Assembly (NCBI GenBank): GCA_018814245.1
Contig: JAHIZN010000448.1
Location: 1 to 5,957, forward strand
Source of the DNA: a bacterium
GTDB taxonomy: Bacteria; UBA9089; CG2-30-40-21
Length of the DNA stretch: 5,957 nt
Direction of reading: 5' to 3'
Positions within the stretch are counted from its first letter, which is position 1; each line of letters starts with the position of its first letter. The translations under genes were made by a program, and so were the position numbers. Of the stretch, positions 1-4,780 are shown piece after piece. The notes beneath the pieces were generated by a model, which saw nothing but the letters and a program-made list of their open reading frames with translations, did no database searches and was not told the origin of the DNA.

Positions 1-1
1 G

Positions 2-781
2 AATTTCCGAATAACTGCTACAGATGGCAAAGAGTATGATGCAAAACACTATAATTTGGATGTGATTTTGGCTGTTGGCTATCGTGTGCGATCTGACAGA
101 GGAACGCAGTTTCGCAAATGGGCAACCGAAAGGCTTCGAGAATATCTGATTAAGGGTTTTACTCTGGATGACGAGCGACTCAAACAAGGTGGCGGCCGGG
201 CGCGTTACTTTCAGGAATTGCTCCAAAGAGTGCGGGACATCCGAAGCAGTGAGCGGATGTTTTATCAGAAAGTGACTGATATTTACGCGACGAGTATTGA
301 TTATAAGATTGACGCAGAATTGACGCAAAAATTCTTTGCTACTGTGCAAAACAAAATGCACTATGCTGTTCATGAACATACTGCTGCTGAAATTATCGCC
401 CAGCGTGCTGATAGCAAAAAACCTTTGATGGGACTCACAAGTTTCAAAAGCGATTATATTACTACAGATGATATTGTTGTTGCGAAAAACTATTTAACTG
501 AATCAGAAATAAATCAGTTGAACCTGATCGTCTCGCTCTATATTGATTTTGCTGAATTGCAAGCTGCGAGTGGTCGTTTAATGAAAATGCAGGATTGGAT
601 TAAAAAACTCGATGAATTTTTGTCCATTTCTGAAAAAAAATTATTGCATTCGGCAGGCTCGGTGAGCGCAAAGCAGGCAGAAAAGAAGGCATTGGCAGAA
701 TATGAAAAATATCGCTCAGTACAGGACAAAAACTATGTTTCCGACTTTGATAGAGAAGTGAAAAAATTGCTTACATTGTAA
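2..781 (+). CDS. RhuM-family protein, copy 1 (5'-truncated by window edge)
   Basis: This is the C-terminal three quarters of a RhuM-family protein (Virulence_RhuM type, named after the SPI-3 gene rhuM). The biochemical function of the family is not established. The reading frame is open from base 2 and already encodes family sequence (ATDGKEYDAKHYNLDVILAV), so the TTG at 56 is an internal Leu codon and the true start lies upstream. Against copy 2 about 80 N-terminal residues are missing, including the helix-turn-helix. Visible family blocks are YNLDVILAVGYRV, QFRKWATERLREYLIKGF, VRDIRSSERMFYQKVTDIYA, FFATVQNKMHYAV..TAAEII, MGLTSFK, VAKNYLTESEINQLN, and the tail QDKNYVSDFDREVKKLL. The QFRKW...LREYLIKG block resembles Bro-N-like phage regulator domains (inference). 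The stop is TAA 779-781. A cassette inverted repeat starts 11 nt downstream, and a paralogue follows in the same orientation. Family assignment is secure; the role is unknown. Confidence 0.9.
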   Translation, partial: NFRITATDGKEYDAKHYNLDVILAVGYRVRSDRGTQFRKWATERLREYLIKGFTLDDERLKQGGGRARYFQELLQRVRDIRSSERMFYQKVTDIYATSIDYKIDAELTQKFFATVQNKMHYAVHEHTAAEIIAQRADSKKPLMGLTSFKSDYITTDDIVVAKNYLTESEINQLNLIVSLYIDFAELQAASGRLMKMQDWIKKLDEFLSISEKKLLHSAGSVSAKQAEKKALAEYEKYRSVQDKNYVSDFDREVKKLLTL

Positions 782-792
782 CAGCTCAGCTA

Positions 793-817
793 ACCGCAGA
801 GACGCAGAGGCACAGAG
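793..817 (+). repeat. Left inverted-repeat arm of cassette A
   Basis: The sequence begins ACCGCAGAGACGCAGAGG and ends CACAGAG immediately before the ATG at 818. It is identical over 25 bp to 2070-2094 after the second rhuM gene. It matches the reverse complement of 969-993 at 24/25. Its first 17 bases also match the reverse complement of the copy at 4666-4685. This GCAGAGACGCAGAG motif is a dispersed repeat in many environmental genomes. Confidence 0.85.
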
Positions 818-963
818 ATGGAAATAAATCAAATAACAGAAAAAATAATTGGGGCTGCAATTGAAATACACAGGACACTTGGGCCTTTGTCTTTTGGAAG
901 CTGCATATGAAGAATGTTTCTGTATTAAAAGATGGAATCAAGCGTATGGTTAATAAATTTTGA
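818..963 (+). pseudogene. GxxExxY protein remnant A (frameshift plus internal deletion)
   Basis: This is a broken GxxExxY-family gene (PDDEXK_3 type, a PD-(D/E)XK-like fold of unknown role). The ATG at 818 opens a typical N-terminus, MEINQITEKIIGAAIEIHRT then LGP, through about 886. The sequence then shifts by one base: the name-giving motif continues as LLEAAYEECF in the frame starting at 891. From 913 a third frame encodes NVSVLKDGIKRMVNKF and ends at TGA 961-963, which is the characteristic family C-terminus. The middle of the protein, about 75 residues with the presumed nuclease core, is absent. So there is one indel and one large deletion, and the unshifted frame stops at 908. The family call rests on both termini being recognisable. 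It is certainly non-functional as read. Confidence 0.8.
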
Positions 964-968
964 ATTTT

Positions 969-993
969 CTCTGTGCCTTTGCGTCTCTGCGGT
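969..993 (-). repeat. Right inverted-repeat arm of cassette A
   Basis: The + strand reads CTCTGTGCCTTTGCGTCTCT then GCGGT, the reverse complement of 793-817 with one mismatch. The following GAA (994-996) extends pairing to the TTC that precedes the left arm of the second copy (2067-2069), although copy A itself has CTA there. It lies 5 nt after the pseudogene stop and 33 nt before the start of the second rhuM gene. Confidence 0.85.
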
Positions 994-1014
994 GAATTAT
1001 TGCCTTAAATTCAC

Positions 1015-1019
1015 GAGGA
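1015..1019 (+). promoter_or_regulatory. Ribosome binding site of rhuM-like copy 2
   Basis: GAGGA sits 7 nt before the ATG at 1027. It fixes that start codon and lies in the short spacer between the cassette A right arm and the gene. Confidence 0.65.
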
Positions 1020-1026
1020 AAAAACT

Positions 1027-2058
1027 ATGAAAAAGAATAAACAGATTGCCAAACAGAATACATTTACGGAATTTCTGCTCTACACTACACCAAACGGCAA
1101 GGTGAAGGTGGAGATATTTTTGCGTGATGAAAATGTTTGGCTCACGCAAGCCAAAATCGCCGAACTTTTTGGCGTTGAGAGAAGCGTAGTTACTAAACAT
1201 CTGCAAAACATTTTTCAGGAAGGCGAGTTAGATAAAGATTCAACTTGTGCAAAAATTGCACAAGTTCAAATAGAAGGGCAAAGGCAAGTAACAAGAGATG
1301 TAGAATTTTACAATCTTGATGCGATTATTTCCGTTGGCTATCGGGTTAATTCTACTCAAGCAACGCATTTTCGCATCTGGGTAACCCAAGTCCTCAAAGA
1401 GTACATCATCAAAGGTTTTGCCATGGATGACGAGCGGCTGAAAAATCCCAACAACATCTTTGGTCAAGATTATTTTGAAGAGCAACTGGCGCGTATCAGG
1501 AATATCCGCAGTAGCGAACGCAGATTCTATCAGAAAATCACCGACATTTACGCTCAGTGTAGTGCTGACTATAATCCGAATGAAGAAATCACCAAGCAAT
1601 TTTTTGCTGCTGTGCAAAACAAACTTCACTTGGCAATAACCGGCCAAACCGCAGCGGAAATTATTCACAGTAGAGTAAATAGTAAGAACCCAAATATGGG
1701 ATTAACCACCTGGAAAAACGCACCCAAAGGAGCCATTAGAAAAACTGATGTCAGTATTGCCAAGAATTACCTAAATGAAAAAGAACTTGATGGACTGAAC
1801 AGAATTGTTACGATGTATCTTGACTATGCTGAAATGCAGTCGCAAAAGGGTGTTGTGATGTATATGAAAGACTGGGTAGAGAGATTGAACGGCTTTTTGC
1901 AATTCAACGAAAAAGAAATTTTGCAGGATAGCGGCAAGATTAGTCATGAAGTCGCAGTAGCTTTAGCAGAAAGCAAATATGAAAAATATCGAGTAATACA
2001 GGACAAAAACTATGTTTCCGACTTTGACCGCGAAGTGAAAAAATTGCTTAAATTGTAA
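1027..2058 (+). CDS. RhuM-family protein, copy 2 (complete, putative DNA-binding)
   Basis: This is a complete 343-aa RhuM-family protein of normal family length. Function is not established; the N-terminus suggests DNA binding. Residues 37-62 form a likely helix-turn-helix (VWLTQAKIAELFGVERSVVT, then KHLQNI), followed by the family's FQEGELDKDS linker. Then come YNLDAIISVGYRVNS (95-109), HFRIWVTQVLKEYIIKGF (114-131), RNIRSSERRFYQKITDIYA, FFAAVQNKLHLAITGQTAAE, NMGLTTWK, SIAKNYLNEKELDGLNRIV and the tail QDKNYVSDFDREVKKLL. The start is supported by a GAGGA 7 nt upstream. It follows the right arm of cassette A by 33 nt, and a second cassette end follows 11 nt after its stop. By eye it is about half identical to copy 1 at protein level, so the paralogues are old except at the 3' end. 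RhuM genes are common in accessory and defence-type islands, but no restriction or other defence gene is visible here. Confidence 0.92.
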   Translation: MKKNKQIAKQNTFTEFLLYTTPNGKVKVEIFLRDENVWLTQAKIAELFGVERSVVTKHLQNIFQEGELDKDSTCAKIAQVQIEGQRQVTRDVEFYNLDAIISVGYRVNSTQATHFRIWVTQVLKEYIIKGFAMDDERLKNPNNIFGQDYFEEQLARIRNIRSSERRFYQKITDIYAQCSADYNPNEEITKQFFAAVQNKLHLAITGQTAAEIIHSRVNSKNPNMGLTTWKNAPKGAIRKTDVSIAKNYLNEKELDGLNRIVTMYLDYAEMQSQKGVVMYMKDWVERLNGFLQFNEKEILQDSGKISHEVAVALAESKYEKYRVIQDKNYVSDFDREVKKLLKL

Positions 2059-2069
2059 CAGTTCAGTTC

Positions 2070-2094
2070 ACCGCAGAGACGCAGAGGCACAGAG
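2070..2094 (+). repeat. Left inverted-repeat arm of truncated cassette B
   Basis: It is identical over 25 bp to 793-817 and sits at the same distance (11 nt) after the stop of the upstream rhuM gene. With the preceding TTC (2067-2069) it matches the reverse complement of 969-996 at all but one position. No right-hand partner is present before aroE. Confidence 0.85.
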
Positions 2095-2151
2095 ATGGAA
2101 ATAAATCAAATAACAGAAAAGATAATTGGGGTTGCAATTGAAATACTGTGA
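2095..2151 (+). pseudogene. GxxExxY protein remnant B (first 17 codons only)
   Basis: The ATG at 2095 encodes MEINQITEKIIGVAIEI, the same N-terminus as remnant A with one residue changed. Similarity stops after 2145 and the frame runs into CTG TGA (2149-2151). About 85% of the gene and the right repeat arm are missing. The break lies 37 nt before the aroE ATG, so it marks the joint between accessory DNA and the operon. Confidence 0.75.
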
Positions 2152-2164
2152 TTAGAGTAATAAT

Positions 2165-2171
2165 AAAGGAG
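2165..2171 (+). promoter_or_regulatory. Ribosome binding site of aroE
   Basis: AAAGGAG is a strong Shine-Dalgarno, but it is 11 nt from the ATG at 2183, slightly long. The nearer TTG at 2176 is out of frame, so the ATG remains the best start. Confidence 0.6.
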
Positions 2172-2182
2172 TACATTGCATT

Positions 2183-3040
2183 ATGCAAATCAATGGTCAA
2201 ACAAGAATTGTAGGTATTATTGGGGATCCTGTGAAACATTCTCGTTCTCCTCAGATGCACAATGCTGCCTTTAATCATCTTAATCTGAATTTTGCGTATA
2301 TTCCCTTTCATGTCAAACCAGAATTAGTGGGTGAGGCAATAAAGGGTATGAAGGCATTGGATATAGTTGGATTAAATGTTACTGTGCCGCATAAGATTGA
2401 GGTAATGAAATACCTTGATGAGATTTCTCCTGCTGCCAGAATCATTGGAGCTGTAAACACTATCTATGTTAAGGATAACAGGCTTATTGGCGATAATACA
2501 GATGGCTGCGGATTTGTCAGGGCATTGGTTGAGGATGAGGACATAACCATTGCAGGCAAGAATGCTGTTATCCTTGGGTCTGGCGGCTCTGCCAGAGCAA
2601 TAGGTCATGCACTGCTTAAAGAAGGTATCAACAGGTTGATATTTTGCAATCGTACGGTATCAAAGGCAGAGGAAATGGCAATATCATTTCAAACTCAAGG
2701 AGCGGCATTCGTTGCAGGTATGGGGATAACAGATGGTATGTCGGAAATAACCCACGCAGATATACTAATCAATACTACCTCAGCAGGGATGAAACAGGAT
2801 GATCCATTATTGATAGACTCTGGCTGGCTACAAGAGGGACAGGTGGTCTGCGATATTATCTATTCTCCCCCGCGAACACTACTCCTGCAAGAGGCTAAAA
2901 AGCGTGGGGCAATTGCAATAAATGGACTGGGCATGTTGGTTCATCAAGGGGCATTGTCCTTTGAAATATGGACAGGGTGTCCTGCACCTGTGGAGATAAT
3001 GAGAAAGGCTGTTGATATGGACAATAACAAATGGATATGA
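2183..3040 (+). CDS. aroE: Shikimate dehydrogenase (NADP+)
   Basis: AroE reduces 3-dehydroshikimate to shikimate with NADPH in the cytosolic shikimate pathway to chorismate and aromatic amino acids. At 285 aa it has the normal length and all key sites. The substrate-binding domain has GDPVKHSRSPQMHN with the shikimate-binding serines at 20 and 22, and NVTVPHK with catalytic Lys71. GAVNTI (89-94) and GDNTDG follow, with catalytic Asp107. The Rossmann domain has the glycine-rich loop ILGSGGSARA (130-139), and NRT (156-158) is the NADP-selecting motif. INTTSAGM follows, then GLGMLVHQGA with the substrate-contacting Gln255. It is the first gene of a tight operon, and its last 10 bp overlap tupB. 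Why a shikimate enzyme is coupled to a tungstate transporter is not evident; shared transcription is the simplest reading. Confidence 0.97.
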   Translation: MQINGQTRIVGIIGDPVKHSRSPQMHNAAFNHLNLNFAYIPFHVKPELVGEAIKGMKALDIVGLNVTVPHKIEVMKYLDEISPAARIIGAVNTIYVKDNRLIGDNTDGCGFVRALVEDEDITIAGKNAVILGSGGSARAIGHALLKEGINRLIFCNRTVSKAEEMAISFQTQGAAFVAGMGITDGMSEITHADILINTTSAGMKQDDPLLIDSGWLQEGQVVCDIIYSPPRTLLLQEAKKRGAIAINGLGMLVHQGALSFEIWTGCPAPVEIMRKAVDMDNNKWI

Positions 3041-3729
3041 TTTTTGAAGGCATAAAACAGGCGTTTTATCTCCTCTTTACCCTTGACAGGGAAGTGATGG
3101 GGATTACATGGCTTTCTCTTAAGATCTCAGGGATAGCAACATTCATTAGTATGCTTCTGGGCATTTCCCTGGGGATGACCGTTGCTCTTTCCCGGTTTCC
3201 TGGAAGAAACCTTGTGGTTAGCCTGATTAACACAGGGATGGGATTGCCGCCAGTGATAGTAGGACTATTCGCCACCATTTTTCTCTGGCGAAACGGACCG
3301 CTTGGTTTTTTAGAGATTCTCTACACACCGACTGCCATAATTATTGCACAAACAATCATTGCCGCACCCATTGTTACGGGTATTACCCTGTCAGCTATCC
3401 AGCATTTGCCGGCTAATCTCAGACTACAGATTCTGTCGCTGGGAGCAACACGCCTTCAAATGGTCTGGATTCTCGCCAAAGAGGCAAAACTCTCCCTGCT
3501 CACAGCTGTTATGGCAGGATTTGGCGGCGTCATTTCCGAGGTAGGGGCATCAATCATGGTTGGCGGCAATATTAAAGGATATTCCAGGGTATTAACAACA
3601 GCAACAGTTATGGAAACCAGTCGTGGTAATTTTGATATTGCCATAGCTCTTGGGATAATTCTCCTCCTGCTTTCCTTTACTGTTAACGCAATTCTTACCT
3701 ATATCCAACAAGGGGAAAGGCTGCGATGA
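3031..3729 (+). CDS. tupB: Tungstate-type ABC transporter permease (TupB-like)
   Basis: This is the membrane subunit of a tungstate (or molybdate-like oxyanion) importer, presumably pairing with the downstream ATPase in the cytoplasmic membrane. It has 232 aa with about five hydrophobic segments (roughly 25-52, 61-86, 98-122, 155-175, 203-225). Family-typical blocks are RFPGRNLVVSLINTGMGLPP (55-74), YTPTAIIIAQTIIAAPIV (98-115) and the ATPase-contacting EAA loop around LSLGATRLQMVWILAKEAKL (135-154). GGVISEVGASIMVGGNIKGY (165-184) and RVLTTATVMETSRGNFDIAI (186-205) are highly characteristic of TupB. The start at 3031 overlaps aroE by 10 bp. The alternative ATG at 3037 would give a classic ATGA overlap; neither has a clear Shine-Dalgarno, so translational coupling is likely. 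No binding-protein gene (tupA) is present in the window. Substrate preference cannot be read from the permease alone. Confidence 0.87.
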   Translation: MDMIFEGIKQAFYLLFTLDREVMGITWLSLKISGIATFISMLLGISLGMTVALSRFPGRNLVVSLINTGMGLPPVIVGLFATIFLWRNGPLGFLEILYTPTAIIIAQTIIAAPIVTGITLSAIQHLPANLRLQILSLGATRLQMVWILAKEAKLSLLTAVMAGFGGVISEVGASIMVGGNIKGYSRVLTTATVMETSRGNFDIAIALGIILLLLSFTVNAILTYIQQGERLR

Positions 3730-4508
3730 ATGAAAATCAACCTGTTCAACCTATTCTTGAGGCAAACAATATCCTTGTGAAAAAAGGGGGCGTAACTGTC
3801 CTTGATATTCCTCATTTTTCTATTAAACAGGGAAAACATCTCAGTCTTGTTGGTCCCAACGGTGCAGGGAAATCAACGCTTTTGCTAACATTAGCCAACC
3901 TGTTAAAATTACAACAAGACAGTACCTCTGATAAGGGTGAAATTTATTTTAAGGGCAATAAAATTTATTTGAACTATAGTACTGCTATTGCCTATCGCAG
4001 AAACATTTCCATGGTTTTTCAGGAACCCCTTCTTTTTAATACAACTGTTTTTGATAATGTTGCATCAGGTCTGAAAATCCGAGGAATCAGGTCATCTGAA
4101 ATCCAGAATACAGTAAATGAGTGTCTCCAGCGATTTGGTATCAGTCACCTAAATAATCGTTCTGCTCGAAAGCTTTCCAGCGGTGAGGCAAAACGAACAA
4201 GCCTTGCCCGAGCATTTGCGACCAAACCCGAAATTCTTTTTCTTGATGAACCATTTTCATCCCTTGATTTGCCGACTCGTGAATTATTGATAGAAGATCT
4301 CGAAAAAAACTCAAGAGAAATGGGTACAACTACCATTATGGCAACACATGATCAGATGGAAGTACTACAGTTATCTGATTATATTATGGTAATGGATCAG
4401 GGAAAAATCGTTCAAAGCGGTACCCCTGATGAGATAATAAGCCACCCGGCAAACAAATTTGTTAGCTCCTTTATGGGTGAAGAGAAGAGAAGAATATTAA
4501 AAAGGTAA
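3726..4508 (+). CDS. tupC: Tungstate-type ABC transporter ATP-binding protein (TupC-like), C-terminus altered by an insertion
   Basis: This cytoplasmic ATPase would energise the TupB channel. It has 260 aa and every ABC motif: Walker A GPNGAGKST (43-51), Q-loop FQEP (Gln99), signature LSSGEAKR (150-157, with Ser in place of the first Gly of LSGGE), Walker B ILFLDEP (170-176), D-loop SSLD (178-181) and switch His208 in ATHD. The start overlaps the tupB stop as ATGA, with GGGGAAAGG just upstream. The present stop TAA (4506-4508) lies inside the left terminal repeat of an inserted element. Deleting the element in silico continues the frame as SNGNYSAV then TGA (4764-4766), so the current protein has lost eight terminal residues and gained Arg260. 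The lost tail is beyond all catalytic motifs, so the protein is probably still functional. The assignment to Tup rests mainly on the adjacent permease. Confidence 0.88.
   Translation: MNENQPVQPILEANNILVKKGGVTVLDIPHFSIKQGKHLSLVGPNGAGKSTLLLTLANLLKLQQDSTSDKGEIYFKGNKIYLNYSTAIAYRRNISMVFQEPLLFNTTVFDNVASGLKIRGIRSSEIQNTVNECLQRFGISHLNNRSARKLSSGEAKRTSLARAFATKPEILFLDEPFSSLDLPTRELLIEDLEKNSREMGTTTIMATHDQMEVLQLSDYIMVMDQGKIVQSGTPDEIISHPANKFVSSFMGEEKRRILKR
4497..4504 (+). repeat. Left 8-bp target-site duplication
   Basis: TTAAAAAG directly abuts the left terminal repeat (4505) and is part of the tupC coding sequence. An identical TTAAAAAG directly follows the right terminal repeat at 4734-4741. The perfect match and exact abutment are what a transposition event leaves. 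Confidence 0.75.
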
Positions 4509-4526
4509 CTGCTCAATATCCTGTGG
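4505..4526 (+). repeat. Left terminal inverted repeat of the MITE-like element
   Basis: This 22-bp arm starts GTAACTGCTCAATA and ends CTGTGG. It matches the reverse complement of 4712-4733 with mismatches at arm positions 5, 15 and 17. It contains the present tupC stop codon TAA (4506-4508). Confidence 0.75.
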
Positions 4527-4580
4527 CAATACTTTGAGGGGATATGAGATGGTGTCAATAAAACAATCTAAAAAGAGGAG

Positions 4581-4600
4581 ATTCCTGCATTCACAGGAAT
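4581..4600. repeat. Palindromic hairpin repeat inside the MITE-like element
   Basis: ATTCCTG-CATTCA-CAGGAAT is a 7-bp perfect stem with a 6-nt loop, followed by GACAG. It resembles the widespread ATTCCxGC...GCxGGAATGACA REP-type hairpin of many proteobacterial and environmental genomes. No T-run follows, so it is not a convincing terminator. Confidence 0.6.
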
Positions 4601-4665
4601 GACAGTTTCGTTGTAATTGTGGAAGTAAACTCACAGCTCTTTTTTCTTCAACGATTCTCAGCGAA

Positions 4666-4685
4666 CTCTGCGTCTCTGCGGTGAA
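4666..4685 (-). repeat. Solo arm of the GCAGAGACGCAGAG repeat, copy C
   Basis: The reverse complement reads TTCACCGCAGAGACGCAGAG, identical over 20 bp to 2067-2086 in cassette B. Beyond that it diverges (TTCGCTGAGAA instead of GCACAGAG). No GxxExxY coding remnant adjoins it. It sits in the orientation of a right-hand arm, inside the MITE-like element. Confidence 0.75.
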
Positions 4686-4711
4686 CAAATTTTTTTCGTG
4701 GCTTGCAAAAT

Positions 4712-4733
4712 CCACATGTTATTGAGCAATTAC
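4712..4733 (-). repeat. Right terminal inverted repeat of the MITE-like element
   Basis: The + strand reads CCACATGTTATTGAGCAATT then AC. It is the partner of 4505-4526 and ends exactly where the right 8-bp duplication begins. Confidence 0.75.
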
Positions 4734-4741
4734 TTAAAAAG
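4734..4741 (+). repeat. Right 8-bp target-site duplication
   Basis: TTAAAAAG is identical to 4497-4504 and abuts the right terminal repeat. It also contributes to a small palindrome at the junction, ATTACTT-AAA-AAGTAAT (4729-4745), formed partly by the element end and partly by flanking DNA. Confidence 0.75.
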
Positions 4742-4767
4742 TAATGGTAACTATTCAGCTGTGTGAT

Positions 4768-4774
4768 AAAGGAG
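4768..4774 (+). promoter_or_regulatory. Ribosome binding site of ispG
   Basis: AAAGGAG lies 6 nt before the ATG at 4781. It fixes that start over the in-frame GTG at 4763, whose first codons would run through the Shine-Dalgarno itself. In the reconstructed pre-insertion sequence it sits just after the ancestral tupC stop (4764-4766). Confidence 0.8.
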
Positions 4775-4780
4775 AATCAT

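Larger units (their letters stand above)
793..993 (+). mobile_element. Inverted-repeat-bounded GxxExxY cassette A (internally deleted)
   Basis: This is a 201-bp unit consisting of a 25-bp left arm (793-817), a degenerate ORF (818-963), 5 nt, and a 25-bp right arm (969-993). The right arm is the reverse complement of the left at 24 of 25 positions. The left arm ends directly against the ATG and the right arm starts 5 nt after the stop, so repeat and ORF behave as one compact unit. From the usual GxxExxY protein length (about 125 aa), an intact unit would be roughly 430 bp (inference). I see no target-site duplication at its ends. There is no transposase, so any movement would need trans-acting enzymes or recombination between dispersed repeat copies. 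Confidence 0.6.
4505..4733. mobile_element. 229-bp MITE-like element (IS66-like ends) between tupC and ispG
   Basis: This non-coding block has 22-bp terminal inverted repeats, 4505-4526 (starts GTAACTGCTCAATA) and 4712-4733 (reverse complement starts GTAATTGCTCAATA), matching at 19/22. It is framed by perfect 8-bp direct repeats. GTAA-starting ends plus 8-bp duplications are known hallmarks of the IS66 family; that family call is an inference from the ends only. No transposase ORF is present, so it would be a deletion derivative mobilised in trans. Inside lie a short palindrome (4581-4600), a weak hairpin followed by a T-run (4618-4645), and one arm of the GCAGAGACGCAGAG repeat (4666-4685). 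It fills almost the whole 272-nt gap before ispG; I see no gene in it. Confidence 0.72.

Noticed and set aside
56..58. TTG as the start codon of the first rhuM gene
   Set aside because: The frame is open back to base 2 and encodes conserved family residues (KHYNLDVIL), so the TTG is an internal Leu and the gene starts outside the window.
1240..1668. 142-codon minus-strand ORF inside the second rhuM gene
   Set aside because: It lies wholly within a strongly supported RhuM coding sequence and shows no family features; it is a shadow frame.
2132..2166. Possible aroE promoter (TTGCAA or TTGAAA with TAATAA)
   Set aside because: Spacing or -10 match is poor, and the best -10 would overlap the Shine-Dalgarno, placing transcription start downstream of the ribosome site.
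4618..4645. Rho-independent terminator after tupC
   Set aside because: The stem is only 4 pairs plus a G-T wobble with an 8-nt loop and few GC pairs, although a T-run follows closely. Too weak to call.
4601..4665. Third GxxExxY remnant next to the solo repeat arm
   Set aside because: No frame upstream of the arm encodes the family C-terminus (LKDGIKRxVN) or other recognisable residues.
4497..4715. Minus-strand 72-codon ORF in the tupC-ispG gap
   Set aside because: It is made of repeat-element sequence (terminal repeat, hairpin, cassette arm). The CHSCECRNL stretch is the usual translation of the REP-type hairpin, not a protein.
4703..4750. Possible ispG promoter at the right end of the element (TTGCAA or TTGAGC as -35)
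   Set aside because: No acceptable -10 hexamer lies at 16-18 nt from either box; only weak matches were found.
4763..4765. GTG as the start of ispG
   Set aside because: Its codons read through the AAAGGAG Shine-Dalgarno; the ATG at 4781 is 6 nt from that site and matches usual IspG N-termini.
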